64,000 nt of DNA from Nucisporomicrobium flavum (GCF_016464385.1 NZ_JADMLH010000004.1:124001-188000); one strand, 5' to 3'. Shown: positions 44,000 through 52,556, counted from the stretch's first letter. The notes: a model not told the origin generated them from the letters alone. Numbers and translations are program-made.

Positions 44000-44455
44000 A
44001 TGGGGCGACGGGTCACGGTCGGGATGCTGCTTCTGTACGCGGCGGGCGTCATCGCCATCACCATCTTCCCGATCCGCCCGCACCCCGCGTCGTACTGGGC
44101 CGACGAGCCGCTCGCCGAGATGTTCCACTGGATCCCCGGCGACGTGGACGCGCCCAGCTTCACGCTCAACGTCATCATGTTCATCCCGTTCGGCATCCTC
44201 GTCCCGCTGCTCCGGCCGGCCGCCGACCGTTACCGCCGGCTCGCCGCGTACGCGGCCACCGCCAGCGCGACGATCGAACTGGTGCAGCTCGTGCTGGGCC
44301 TCACGGTGGGCAGCCGCCGTACGGTCGACGTCAACGACCTGATCGCCAACACCGCGGGCGCGCTGGCCGGGCTGCTGATCCTGCGGCTGGCGGTGCCGTC
44401 CGCGGCGCACCGGTCCGCCGCCTGCCCGCCGCCGAGGCCGGGCCCGGCCGGGTAG
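44000..44455 (+). CDS. VanZ family membrane protein
   Basis: The 151-residue protein has the VanZ pattern: TLNVIMFIPFGILVPLL followed by ATIELVQLVLGLTVGSRRTVDVNDLIANTAGALAGLL, with the conserved Glu and Asp-x-x-D-x-x-x-N residues, and three or four helices. VanZ proteins are linked to teicoplanin tolerance in some hosts, but most family members have unknown roles. It is monocistronic and unlinked to vanHAX-type genes here. Confidence 0.87.
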   Translation: MGRRVTVGMLLLYAAGVIAITIFPIRPHPASYWADEPLAEMFHWIPGDVDAPSFTLNVIMFIPFGILVPLLRPAADRYRRLAAYAATASATIELVQLVLGLTVGSRRTVDVNDLIANTAGALAGLLILRLAVPSAAHRSAACPPPRPGPAG

Positions 44456-44492
44456 CGCGGGCCGGCCCCGGTACCTGGATCAACCGGCACCC

Positions 44493-45269
44493 TCAGATCA
44501 AGAGGTCCGGCTCGACCTGGTGGATCTTGATCGGCATGCCGTCGGGCGTCTCCACGTGCAGGCGGGTACCGAGGTCCGGGTCGACGGCCATCCGGACGAT
44601 CCGGACCTCCCGGTCGCGCAGCAGCCGCTCCAGGCGGTCCAGCGGCATCGTGGCGGAGAAGTTCAGCTCGACAGTGCTCTCCCCGCGCGCCGGGTCCGGC
44701 GGGCGGGTGACCAGCCCGACCTGGGACGTACCGACCTGCATCAGCACCCAGTCGCCGTCCCGCTCGCCGTGCACCAGGTCGCCGCCGAGCTTCTCGTAGA
44801 ACGCGACCGCCGCGGGCATGTCGGCGACGTGCACCATCGGCTGCAACTGCAGGCCCGGCCAGGGGGCGGGGACCTTCGCCACGCCCCGGCTCGGTGCGTC
44901 CCGCTGCTCGGTGTCGGCCTGCGCGGTCGCCTGGGGGGCCTCGGCCGCCGCCGGCGCTTCTTCCGCGGTATCTGTCCGAGCCTCGGCCGTTTCGAGCGGC
45001 GCGGCGGTCGTTTCCGTTGCGGTTTCCGTTGCGGCTGCGCCCACCGTCGGCGGCTGGGTCTCGTCGGCGGGGGCGTCCGCCTGCTGCGCCGGGTCGGTCA
45101 GGAACGGGGACGCGATCGGGCGCGGGTCGGTCGCGCTCGGCGGGCGGCGCGGGCCGGGAGCCACCGGCGCCGGCGACGAACGCGCCGGGTGCGGGCGCGG
45201 CGGGGCGGACTCCCGGCCCCGCGGATCGGCCGTCCTGCCGCCGGCGGCGACCGGTCGTTCCTTGGCCAT
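44493..45269 (-). CDS. Glyoxalase/bleomycin-resistance (VOC) domain protein with long disordered N terminus
   Basis: The 258-residue protein has a VOC domain in its last 120 residues (PGLQLQPMVHVADMPAAVAFYEKLGGDLVHGERDGDWVLMQVG ... HVETPDGMPIKIHQVEPD) preceded by about 140 residues rich in Pro, Ala, Thr and Glu with no predicted fold. The start at 45269 is backed by GGAGG on the minus strand. The VOC fold supports metal-dependent lyase, dioxygenase or binding roles; no partner is near. The long tail is unusual for a family whose members are typically 120-150 residues. Confidence 0.8.
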   Translation of the reverse strand: MAKERPVAAGGRTADPRGRESAPPRPHPARSSPAPVAPGPRRPPSATDPRPIASPFLTDPAQQADAPADETQPPTVGAAATETATETTAAPLETAEARTDTAEEAPAAAEAPQATAQADTEQRDAPSRGVAKVPAPWPGLQLQPMVHVADMPAAVAFYEKLGGDLVHGERDGDWVLMQVGTSQVGLVTRPPDPARGESTVELNFSATMPLDRLERLLRDREVRIVRMAVDPDLGTRLHVETPDGMPIKIHQVEPDLLI

Positions 45270-45342
45270 GACGGGCCTCCTGTCGGGCAACTGTCGGCGC
45301 GGCCGGATGCCGTCACCGCAGGGCTCAACGACCCGTACCCGC

Positions 45343-45630
45343 TCATCGATTCAGCCGGGCGTGCCGACTTCGACGTCCGAGCGTCCGGTGTATCCGGCGA
45401 ATCGCCAGAAGACCGCCGATACCGGGCACGACCGCGAGCAGCCTGGCCGGCCCGTCCCGGCTCTCCCGCAGCGTCGCTCCCACGACGACCAGGTACGCAC
45501 ACCCGTGCACGGGCCCCACCAGCGAGGCGACCTCGGGTACGTGGACGGTCGCGAGGTTGGCGAGGAGCAGGAGGAGTGAGGCCAGTTCGATCAGCGCGGC
45601 GAGGCGCAGGGGGCGCGACGGCACGCTCAC
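45343..45630 (-). CDS. DUF3817-type small membrane protein
   Basis: The 95-residue protein has helices ALIELASLLLLLANLATVH and VGPVHGCAYLVVVGATL, followed by RLLAVVPGIGGLLAIRRI, a layout seen in DUF3817 integral membrane proteins (VHGxxY after the first helix). The GTG at 45630 overlaps the stop of the upstream gene by 4 nt, so it is the second gene of a two-gene operon. Function unknown. Confidence 0.72.
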   Translation of the reverse strand: MSVPSRPLRLAALIELASLLLLLANLATVHVPEVASLVGPVHGCAYLVVVGATLRESRDGPARLLAVVPGIGGLLAIRRIHRTLGRRSRHARLNR

Positions 45631-46130
45631 ACCCCCGTGGTCGAGCCGGGGCGGATGATCATCAGCACGACGACGGTCGCCCACAGCAGGTTGAACACGC
45701 CGGTGACCATGCCCAGCCGGGCCGCTCCCCGCTGGTTCTGCCCGGCCGGCGCGGTCGTGCTCGTGCTCGCAGTCTGCGCGCTCGGCTCCGCGAGGGTTGG
45801 GCGGGGTCCGCCCGGCTCGGCGAGGGCCGCGGCTTGGGCGGGGAGGATCACGAAGGCGAGGATCACGCCGGCGAGGGCCGTGAGGATCATCGAGGCGATC
45901 AGCCAGGCGTCGGTGAGGACGCCCAGGCTGCTCGCGGTCGCGAGGCCGAACACGGGTACGAGCAGGCCGAGTCCCGCGTACACGCGGCAGATGCGGTGCA
46001 GGAGCGCCGGTGCGGTGCCGCCGAAGGGCGCCTTTCTGAGCGCGGCGGGGAACATGCTGGCCGCGACGGTCACCGGGCCGATCGCCACGATGGCCGCGAG
46101 GACGTGCAGGGACAGGAGCAGTTTCGTCAC
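45627..46130 (-). CDS. DUF2269-like integral membrane protein
   Basis: The 167-residue protein has four helices (LLLSLHVLAAIVAIGPVTVAASMFP, VYAGLGLLVPVFGLATAS, WLIASMILTALAGVILAFVILP, MVTGVFNLLWATVVVLMII) and conserved LHVLAAIVAIGP near the start. I set the start at the GTG at 46130, immediately before the first helix; longer frames exist. It overlaps the DUF3817 gene by 4 nt. It may be a small heme- or ion-related membrane protein, but nothing proves it. Confidence 0.68.
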   Translation of the reverse strand: MTKLLLSLHVLAAIVAIGPVTVAASMFPAALRKAPFGGTAPALLHRICRVYAGLGLLVPVFGLATASSLGVLTDAWLIASMILTALAGVILAFVILPAQAAALAEPGGPRPTLAEPSAQTASTSTTAPAGQNQRGAARLGMVTGVFNLLWATVVVLMIIRPGSTTGV

Positions 46131-46167
46131 GGTAGCCGACGGTAGGGAGCACGGAAACTCGCCGACA

Positions 46168-46183
46168 GTGGCCGGAATGCCAC
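46168..46183 (+). promoter_or_regulatory. Inverted repeat upstream of the GlxA-type regulator
   Basis: GTGGC-CGGAAT-GCCAC lies 45 bases before the regulator start, between divergent genes. It is a plausible autoregulatory site, since AraC/GlxA proteins often bind TGGC/GCCA-type half sites. Confidence 0.4.
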
Positions 46184-46227
46184 ATGCCAACGGATTTCAG
46201 CCACGGGTACGGCTAGGCTCCGGTGGC

Positions 46228-47214
46228 ATGCACATCGTGGCCGTACTCGCCCTCGACGGCGTCGTCGCCTTCGACCTGTCGACGCCGCTCGAGGTGTTCG
46301 GCCGTACCCGCCTCGCGGACGGCAGCGCCCCCTACGACGTGCGCGTCTGCGCGCCGGACGGTGAGGTCGCCGCGGGTGCTTTCGTCGTACGCGCGCCGCA
46401 CGGACTGAACGTGGTCGAGGAGGCGGACACGGTCATCCTTCCCGGGGTGGCGGACGTTGCTGTGCCCGTACCGGAAAAGGTCGTGAGCGCCCTCCGCGCG
46501 GCCGCGGCGCGCGGCACCCGGATCGCCTCCATCTGCGCGGGCGCGTTCGTGTTCGCGGCGACCGGGCTGCTCGACGGGCGCCGCGCCACCACGCACTGGA
46601 TCGCCGCCGCCGAGCTGGCCGAGCGGTTCCCGGCGGTCGACGTCGATCCCGGTGTCCTCTATGTCGACAACGGCCAGTTCCTCACCTCGGCCGGCGCCGC
46701 GGCGGGACTGGACCTGTGCCTGCACATGATCCGGCGCGACCACGGCTCGGCCGTGGCCGCGGACGCCGCGCGGCTCTCCGTGATGCCGCTCGAACGCGAG
46801 GGCGGCCAGGCGCAGTTCATGGTGGCCGAGCAGCCACCCGCCCCGCGCGGCTCCACGATGGAGCCGCTCCTGCGCTGGCTCGGCGACAACTGCGGCCGCG
46901 AGTTGACGATGGCGCAGATAGCGGCCCAGGCGGGGATGAGCACGCGCACTCTCAACCGGCGCTTCCGCGAACAGACCGGCACGACGCCGCTGCAGTGGCT
47001 GCACCTGGCCCGCGTGCGCCGCGCGCAGCATCTGCTGGAGACGACGGCGGTCACGGTGGACCGCATCGGCGCCACGGTCGGGTTCGGGTCGCCCACGGCG
47101 TTCCGGGACCGGTTCAAGCGGGTCGTGGGGACGAGCCCGCACGCCTACCGCCACGCGTTCCGCTCGAAGAACCGCGAAACCGAGGCCGCCACGCCGGTGG
47201 GAGTCAGTCGTTGA
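46228..47214 (+). CDS. GlxA family transcriptional regulator (DJ-1/PfpI plus AraC HTH)
   Basis: The 328-residue protein has an N-terminal DJ-1/PfpI amidotransferase-like domain (VAVLALDGVVAFDLSTPLEVFGRTRL ... IASICAGAFVFAATGLLDGRRATTHW, with the nucleophile-elbow-like Cys) and a C-terminal AraC HTH (RELTMAQIAAQAGMSTRTLNRRFREQTGTTPLQWLHLARVRRAQHLLE ... IGATVGFGSPTAFRDRFKRVVGTSPHAYR). It controls genes in response to a metabolite. The last 11 bases overlap the end of a convergent gene. Confidence 0.93.
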   Translation: MHIVAVLALDGVVAFDLSTPLEVFGRTRLADGSAPYDVRVCAPDGEVAAGAFVVRAPHGLNVVEEADTVILPGVADVAVPVPEKVVSALRAAAARGTRIASICAGAFVFAATGLLDGRRATTHWIAAAELAERFPAVDVDPGVLYVDNGQFLTSAGAAAGLDLCLHMIRRDHGSAVAADAARLSVMPLEREGGQAQFMVAEQPPAPRGSTMEPLLRWLGDNCGRELTMAQIAAQAGMSTRTLNRRFREQTGTTPLQWLHLARVRRAQHLLETTAVTVDRIGATVGFGSPTAFRDRFKRVVGTSPHAYRHAFRSKNRETEAATPVGVSR

Positions 47215-47674
47215 GCTGTGCTCGCTGGATCTCGTCGAGCGTCGCCGTCATCACCTCCGTCATCGGTCGCGGCCCGATCAGGTGGTCGATGAGCAGCGCC
47301 GTGTGCAACGCCAGCTCCTCAGGCTTGGGCGGCGGCGAGCCGTCGTCCTCCCAGACCCCCAGCGCGCCCGCCAGCAGATACAGCATCGTCTGCGGGTCGA
47401 CCCGCGGGCACCACGCCGCAGCGGCCCGGACGCTGCCGGCCAGCACGCCGCGCACGTCGTCGGCATCCAGGCCGTCCGGATGCGCGTCCTCCAGCAAGAG
47501 GCGCACCGCCGTGCCGAGGATCAGCCCGGCCTGGGTCTGGTCCTGCGCGCTGAGCTCGGCGATCGCCTCGGCCAGGGCCACCTCGTCATGGGCGCGCGCA
47601 CCCGCCACGGCGGCGGAGGTCGCCGCCGCGATGGGCCGGGCCGGTGCGGGCAGCTGCCGCCACTCGTTCGTCAC
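47204..47674 (-). CDS. Hypothetical protein, 156 residues
   Basis: A soluble, mostly helical Ala/Leu-rich protein (ARAHDEVALAEAIAELSAQDQTQAGLILGTAVRLLLEDAHPDGLDADDVRGVLAGSV ... PQTMLYLLAGALGVWEDDG). No membrane segment or signal peptide. The phrase CPRVDPQTMLYLLAGALG suggests a conserved actinobacterial family I cannot name. It overlaps the GlxA gene end by 11 bases. Confidence 0.65.
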   Translation of the reverse strand: MTNEWRQLPAPARPIAAATSAAVAGARAHDEVALAEAIAELSAQDQTQAGLILGTAVRLLLEDAHPDGLDADDVRGVLAGSVRAAAAWCPRVDPQTMLYLLAGALGVWEDDGSPPPKPEELALHTALLIDHLIGPRPMTEVMTATLDEIQRAQLND

Positions 47675-47719
47675 GACACGAAACTAGCCCGGGGGTCCGA
47701 CATTCCTGGGGCGGCCCGC

Positions 47720-48121
47720 CTACGCGCCCGAGGCCGCCCGCGAGGTGGCACGCGCGCCGGCCGGGACCGCCGCCTCCGGGAAGCGCTCGATGTTGTCCAC
47801 CACCCACCTGCGCAGCAGGGCCAGCGGCTCGCACGCGTCCCTGCCGAGCGGCGTCAGCGAATACTCCACGTGCAGAGGCACCGCGGGGTACACCGTACGG
47901 TCGATGAGGCCGTGTTCCTCGAGCCTGCGCAGGGTGGCGGTGAGCACTTTCGGGCTCACGCCGTCGAGCTTGGTGCGCAGCGCGCCGAAGCGGCGAGGGC
48001 CGTCCTCGAGGGCGCCCAGCGCGAGCGCGCTCCACTTGTTGGCCAGCAGATCCAGCATGTGGCGGCACGGGCAGGAGGCGTCGTAGACGTCGTGCGTACG
48101 CCCGCAGGAGGTGGTCGGCAT
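47720..48121 (-). CDS. HxlR family transcriptional regulator
   Basis: The 133-residue winged-helix protein has CPCRHMLDLLANKWSALALGALEDGPRRFGALRTKLDGVSPKVLTATLRRLEEHGLIDRTVYPAVPLHVEYSLTPLGR, the HxlR signature with an N-terminal Cys pair that can sense oxidants or electrophiles. It is divergent from an alcohol-dehydrogenase-type gene, and a GGATAC-CA-GTATCC palindrome sits between them; the usual arrangement is that HxlR represses this neighbour and itself. Confidence 0.93.
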   Translation of the reverse strand: MPTTSCGRTHDVYDASCPCRHMLDLLANKWSALALGALEDGPRRFGALRTKLDGVSPKVLTATLRRLEEHGLIDRTVYPAVPLHVEYSLTPLGRDACEPLALLRRWVVDNIERFPEAAVPAGARATSRAASGA

Positions 48122-48142
48122 CGGGCCATCTTAGTTCCCTTT

Positions 48143-48156
48143 GGATACCAGTATCC
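48143..48156 (+). promoter_or_regulatory. HxlR operator candidate
   Basis: GGATAC-CA-GTATCC is a perfect 14-bp palindrome in the 74-bp space between hxlR and the oxidoreductase gene, 39 bases before the latter's ATG. AT-rich TTAGTTCCC and GTTGACGGTAAC flank it and may hold the divergent promoters. Confidence 0.7.
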
Positions 48157-48195
48157 GTTGACGGTAACTGGGGCGTACGGAATAGCGTCCGCGGC

Positions 48196-49191
48196 ATGGC
48201 TGAACTCATGCGCGCGGTCGGCTACCGCAAGAACCTGCCGATCTCGGACCCGTCCTCCCTGCTGGATCTCGAGCTGCCGGTGCCCGAACCAGGCGACCAC
48301 GACCTGGTCGTGCGGGTCCGGGCCGTCTCGGTCAATCCGGTGGATGTGAAGGTACGGGCGAGCAGCGACCCGCACGGCGAGCCGAAGGTGCTCGGCTACG
48401 ACGCCGCCGGCATCGTCGAGCGGACCGGGGCCGCCGTCACGCTCTTCAAGCCGGGCGATGAGGTCTGGTACGCGGGCTCCATCGCCCGTCCCGGCACCAA
48501 TGCGGAGCTGCACCTGGTCGACGAGCGCATCGCCGGACCGAAGCCCGCGTCGCTGGACTTCGCGCAGGCGGCCGCCCTGCCGCTGACCGCGCTGACCTCG
48601 TGGGAGGCGCTGTTCGACCGGCTGCGGCTGACCTCGCAGAGCACCGGAACGCTGCTGGTGCTCGGCGCGGCCGGTGGCGTCGGGTCGATCCTGGTCCAGC
48701 TCGCCCGCCGGCTCACGGATCTGGAGATCATCGGTACGGCGTCCCGCCCGGAATCCCGGCGCTGGGTGCTGGAACGCGGCGCGCACCGCGTCGTGAACCA
48801 CCACGACGATCTCGCCGAGGCGCTGCCCGACGGCGTCGACTACGTGTTCACGCCGCACTCGGCCGGCATGATCGAGACGTTCGCGACGATCGTGCGGCCG
48901 TTCGGTGCCGTGGTCGCGATCGACGAGCCGCCGAACCTCGACCTGCTGCCGCTGAAGTCCAAGAGCATCGCCTGGCACTGGGAGCTCATGTTCACCCGCT
49001 CCCTGTACGACCCCACCAGCACCGCCCAGCACGAGATCCTGCGGCAGGTGGCCGAGCTCGTCGACAAGGACGTCCTGCACACGACCCTGACCCGGCGGAT
49101 CGACGGCATCACCGCCGCGAACCTGCGGGAGGCGCACGCGGCGGTCGAGGCGGGCGCCACCGTCGGGAAGATCGTTCTCGCCGGGTTCTGA
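48196..49191 (+). CDS. Zinc-type alcohol dehydrogenase-like quinone oxidoreductase (MDR family)
   Basis: The 331-residue protein is a medium-chain dehydrogenase/reductase of the zinc-free quinone oxidoreductase type: VRVRAVSVNPVDVKVR, LGYDAAGIVE, AALPLTALTSWEALFDRL, the NADPH loop LVLGAAGGVGSILVQLA, and a C-terminal EAGATVGKIVLAGF. It probably reduces quinones or enones with NADPH. It is controlled by the divergent HxlR regulator, a pairing typical of electrophile or quinone detoxification. Confidence 0.9.
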   Translation: MAELMRAVGYRKNLPISDPSSLLDLELPVPEPGDHDLVVRVRAVSVNPVDVKVRASSDPHGEPKVLGYDAAGIVERTGAAVTLFKPGDEVWYAGSIARPGTNAELHLVDERIAGPKPASLDFAQAAALPLTALTSWEALFDRLRLTSQSTGTLLVLGAAGGVGSILVQLARRLTDLEIIGTASRPESRRWVLERGAHRVVNHHDDLAEALPDGVDYVFTPHSAGMIETFATIVRPFGAVVAIDEPPNLDLLPLKSKSIAWHWELMFTRSLYDPTSTAQHEILRQVAELVDKDVLHTTLTRRIDGITAANLREAHAAVEAGATVGKIVLAGF

Positions 49192-49224
49192 TTTCTGTCG
49201 TACGGGCCTGGCAAGGTGGTCCGC

Positions 49225-50400
49225 ATGACGTTGCACGAGGCGATGACGGCACGCATGGAGCGCGGCGAGTTCCCCGGGATCGTCACGCTCGTGGCTCGCG
49301 GCGACGACGTGCGGGCCGACGCGATCGGGGTGACGAGCTTCGGCGGCGCCGTGCCGATGCGCCGCGACACGATCTTCCGGATCGCGTCGCTCACCAAGCC
49401 GGTGCTGGCCGCCGCGACGATGGCGCTCGTCGAGGACGACGTCATCGACCTGGAGGAGCCGGTCCACAAGCTGCTGCCCGAGCTGGCGGGCCAGCGGGTG
49501 CTGGCGCGCATCGACGGCCCGCTGGACGACACCGTCGCGCCGCACCGCCCCATCACGGTGGAGGACCTGCTCACCTTCCGCATGGGACACGGCCTCATCA
49601 CCGAGCCCACCTTCGACCCGCCGTGGCCGATCGTCGAGGCCGCCCGTGACCTCGAGCTCGTGATGGGGCCGCCGGACCCTCGCACCCCGCACGACCCCGA
49701 CGAGTGGATCCGCCGCTTCGGCACGCTGCCGCTGATGACCCAGCCGGGTGAGAAGTGGCAGTACAACACCGGCACGCTCGTGCTCGGCGTCCTGCTCGCG
49801 CGTGCTGCCGGCAAGCCGCTGGGCGATGTGCTGCGCGAGCGGCTGTTCGACCCGCTGGGCATGCGCGAGACCGGCTTCTCGCTCCCGGCCGAGCGGGCCC
49901 GTGAGCTGCCTGCCTCGTACGCGGGGGAGCCGGGCACGGGCGAGCTGGTGGCGGCGACCAACACCGGGCCGGAGGTGTGGAGCAGCCCACCGCGGTTCCC
50001 GTCCGGCTCGGCGGGCCTGGTCTCCACGGTGGACGAGTTCTGCACGTTCGCCCGGATGCTGCTCGACGGCGGGGTCCACGGCGGCACCCGGCTGCTGTCC
50101 GAGCAGTCGGTCGAGCTGATGACCACCAACCGGCTGACCCCGGAGCAGGTCGTCTCCGCGGGGCAGCTGCTCGGCGGATCGGGGTGGGGCTTCGGCGTGG
50201 GCGTGAGCATCACCGCCGACGACGTCTCCGCCCCCGGGCGGTACGGCTGGTCCGGCGGCTACGGCACCACGTGGTTCAACGATCCGCACGAGCGCCTCAT
50301 CGCCATCGCGTTCACCCAGGTCAGCGACTTCCTGTGGAGCGGGGCGCAGAAGGAGTTCTCGAGGCTGGCGTACACGGCGGGATCCGGGCAGGGGAGCTGA
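49225..50400 (+). CDS. Serine hydrolase, beta-lactamase/class C fold
   Basis: The 391-residue protein has the penicillin-binding motifs: SxxK as SLTK (FRIASLTKPVLAA), YxN as YNTG (WQYNTGTLVLG) and a C-terminal WSGGYGTTWFND in place of KTG/HxG. It lacks a signal peptide, so it is more likely a cytoplasmic esterase or amidase than a beta-lactamase. The ATG at 49225 has AAGGTGG 5 bases upstream. It is followed after 1 base by a SnoaL-like gene, so the two are co-transcribed. Confidence 0.9.
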   Translation: MTLHEAMTARMERGEFPGIVTLVARGDDVRADAIGVTSFGGAVPMRRDTIFRIASLTKPVLAAATMALVEDDVIDLEEPVHKLLPELAGQRVLARIDGPLDDTVAPHRPITVEDLLTFRMGHGLITEPTFDPPWPIVEAARDLELVMGPPDPRTPHDPDEWIRRFGTLPLMTQPGEKWQYNTGTLVLGVLLARAAGKPLGDVLRERLFDPLGMRETGFSLPAERARELPASYAGEPGTGELVAATNTGPEVWSSPPRFPSGSAGLVSTVDEFCTFARMLLDGGVHGGTRLLSEQSVELMTTNRLTPEQVVSAGQLLGGSGWGFGVGVSITADDVSAPGRYGWSGGYGTTWFNDPHERLIAIAFTQVSDFLWSGAQKEFSRLAYTAGSGQGS

Positions 50401-50401
50401 C

Positions 50402-50764
50402 ATGACAAATCTGGACGCGGTCGCCGCCTGGATCGGGAGCTACCGGGCCGCCTGGGAGTCGAACGATCCGGCCGACATCGGCGACCTGTTCACCGACGAC
50501 GGGGCGTATTTCACCGAGCCGTATGCCAAGCCCTGGGTCGGGCGGGAAGCGATCGTCGCGGGGTGGCTGGAGCACCGGGACGCGCCCGGCACCACCACGT
50601 TCGACTGGCATCCGGTGATCGTCACGGAGGACCTGGCGATCGTGGAGGCCGCGACCCGGTACGAGGATCCGGCCCGCACCTACAGCAACCTGTGGGTGCT
50701 GCGGCTGGACCAGACCGGCCGGGCGCGACAGTTCACCGAGTGGTGGATGAAGCACCCGGATTAG
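50402..50764 (+). CDS. SnoaL/NTF2-like protein
   Basis: The 120-residue protein has the NTF2-like cone fold pattern: VAAWIGSYRAAWESNDPADIGDLFTDDGAYFTEPYAKPWVGREAIVAGWLEH with the conserved W-x-x-(N/D)D and F-x-x-D segments, and an AIVEAATRYE strand. Such proteins are small-molecule isomerases, hydrolases or binding proteins; the ligand is not evident. It starts 1 base after the serine hydrolase stop. Confidence 0.85.
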   Translation: MTNLDAVAAWIGSYRAAWESNDPADIGDLFTDDGAYFTEPYAKPWVGREAIVAGWLEHRDAPGTTTFDWHPVIVTEDLAIVEAATRYEDPARTYSNLWVLRLDQTGRARQFTEWWMKHPD

Positions 50765-50830
50765 CCGCCGGGCTGGGGCGTGACTGCCGGCCGCGCGGTG
50801 ACTGCCGGCCGCGCGGTAGCCGCCCGCCCG

Positions 50831-52438
50831 CTACGAGGTGATCGGCGCGATCAACCGGGACGTTCCGCAGTGGATGGTGTGCACGGACGGGGCCAGCTCC
50901 GCCCCGTCCACCGGCTTGCCGTCCGTGCCCAGGTTCCGGGCGAACCGGGGGTGCGCGCCGCCCGACAGCTGCAGCCTCAGCCGGTGTCCCGCCCGTACCC
51001 GGTGGAAGCAGGAGTCCAGCCTTAGCGTGAGCTTCTGCACCGCGCCCGCCGGCACAGACGGGTCCAGCCTGAGCAGGGCGTCCGAGAAGTTGCGGGAGTG
51101 GCCCGACGGGTCCACGTCGCAGAGGCGGGCGAAGACGTCCGCGTACGGGTTGCCGACCGAGATGTCGAGCTCGAGGGTGGGGTTGCCCGCCAGGTCGAGG
51201 TCGGCGGTGAGGGCCGGGCTGGTGAAGGTGACCACGTCGCCGCGGGCCTCGAGTTTGCGGTTGTCGCGGACGCCCATGCTGCCCGACAGGACGCGGCCTC
51301 CGACCGAGGGGGTGGGGTTGCGCGGGTCGTACCGGAAGATCACGGCGCCCGGGGGTGCCGTCTTCGCCGAGGAGAGGGTGCCGTCGGGGGTGAGCGTGAA
51401 GGCTCGCTGCCCGGTCGTGGGTGGCCAGAGGGGAAGGTCGTGCCATTTCTCTTCGCCGGTGCGGTAGGCGCTGACCGTGCCGGCCGGTGCCGGGGTCGCG
51501 TCGCCGGCCACGTAGTGGTCGAGCCAGGCCAGCGTGACCGGTTCCGTCCGGGTGGTGCCCTTCGTCGCGACCCCGAGGTGGGTCCACGGTCCTACCAGGA
51601 GCGACACGTCGGCGCCGCGGGGCTGCAGGGTCTCGTACTGGGTGAGGGTCTGGTCGAGGAACAGGTCCTGCCAGCCGCTGATCAGCAGCACCGGCACCGT
51701 GACCCGGTCCAGCGCCGGCCCCGCCCGGTACGCGTCCCAGAACGGGTCGGAGCCCTCAGGGTGTGACAGCCACTCCCGGTACCACGGCGCGCGGCCCTGC
51801 AGCACCGGCTCGGCGGCGTCGGCCAGGGGGAGCCCGTGCAGTCCCGGCCGGACGCGGCGGCGGGCGGTCGCCAGGTGGCGGACCCGGTTGACGCCGCGCT
51901 GCTCCTGACCGGCGATCTGGTGACTCCAGCTGAGGAAGTCGCCCAACGTGAACGCGCCCGTGCCGAACACCGCGTCGCGGAAGTCGTGCGGGCCGACGGC
52001 GATCACCGCCATCGTCAGTTCCGGCGGCGGGTCCAGCAGGAGGGTCCACTGGGCCCAGCCCAGGTACGAGGCCCCCAGCGTGGCGAGCCGCCCGTCGAAC
52101 CAGTCGCGGGTCCGCAGCCACGCGACGGTGTCCTGCCCGTCGGCTGTCTCCTGCGCCATGGGGACGAACGTGCCGCCCGAGCCGAAGGTGCCCCGTACGC
52201 TTCCGACCAGCACGTGGTAACCGCGGGCGGCGAGCATGCGGCCCTGCAGGAGTGAGGCCGGCAGGCCGCGGCCGTACGGCGTACGGATCAGAACCGTGCC
52301 CCGCGCCCGGTCCCGCGGCGCGTAATGGGTCGCCCGGAGCTCGACGCCGTCGCGCATGGGGATGCGGACGCCGGTCTCCACCGTGTAGCGCGTGCGCGGC
52401 GGCGGCAGGCGCAGCAGACGTCCCAGCGGTGAGTTCAT
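50831..52438 (-). CDS. CocE/NonD family hydrolase (X-Pro dipeptidyl-peptidase S15 type)
   Basis: The 535-residue protein has an alpha/beta-hydrolase core of the S15/CocE kind: IPMRDGVELRATHYAP, RTPYGRG, VRGTFGSGGTF, nucleophile elbow LGASYLGWAQW with its Ser, SGWQDLFLDQT with the acid Asp, and SLLVGPWTHLG with the catalytic His, followed by a C-terminal jelly-roll PepX_C domain (PTLELDISVGNPYADVFARLCDVDPSG). It hydrolyses acyl esters or amides such as cephalosporin- or cocaine-type esters. The start at 52438 is backed by GGGAGG on the minus strand. It is divergent from a Ser/Thr kinase. Confidence 0.9.
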   Translation of the reverse strand: MNSPLGRLLRLPPPRTRYTVETGVRIPMRDGVELRATHYAPRDRARGTVLIRTPYGRGLPASLLQGRMLAARGYHVLVGSVRGTFGSGGTFVPMAQETADGQDTVAWLRTRDWFDGRLATLGASYLGWAQWTLLLDPPPELTMAVIAVGPHDFRDAVFGTGAFTLGDFLSWSHQIAGQEQRGVNRVRHLATARRRVRPGLHGLPLADAAEPVLQGRAPWYREWLSHPEGSDPFWDAYRAGPALDRVTVPVLLISGWQDLFLDQTLTQYETLQPRGADVSLLVGPWTHLGVATKGTTRTEPVTLAWLDHYVAGDATPAPAGTVSAYRTGEEKWHDLPLWPPTTGQRAFTLTPDGTLSSAKTAPPGAVIFRYDPRNPTPSVGGRVLSGSMGVRDNRKLEARGDVVTFTSPALTADLDLAGNPTLELDISVGNPYADVFARLCDVDPSGHSRNFSDALLRLDPSVPAGAVQKLTLRLDSCFHRVRAGHRLRLQLSGGAHPRFARNLGTDGKPVDGAELAPSVHTIHCGTSRLIAPITS

Positions 52439-52531
52439 CGGGCGCCTCCCAGGGGCCGTCGCAGAAGATCCATTCTGGTGTACCCGGCGCCCAGGGCAAG
52501 CAGCCGTGCGTGAACACGTGATCACTTACCG

Positions 52532-52556
52532 ATTTGAGTGGTCTGTGTACTCAAAT
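52532..52556. promoter_or_regulatory. Inverted repeat between the CocE-type gene and the kinase gene
   Basis: ATTTGAGT (52532-52539) and ACTCAAAT (52549-52556) form a perfect 8-bp inverted repeat with a 9-bp spacer, AT-rich in a GC-rich setting, in the divergent space. It is a plausible operator for one or both genes. Confidence 0.5.

Noticed and set aside
47956..50403. 815-codon open frame on the minus strand
   Set aside because: It runs opposite the oxidoreductase and serine hydrolase genes and has Arg/Gln/His/Gly-rich shadow composition with no domain; an effect of GC-rich third positions.
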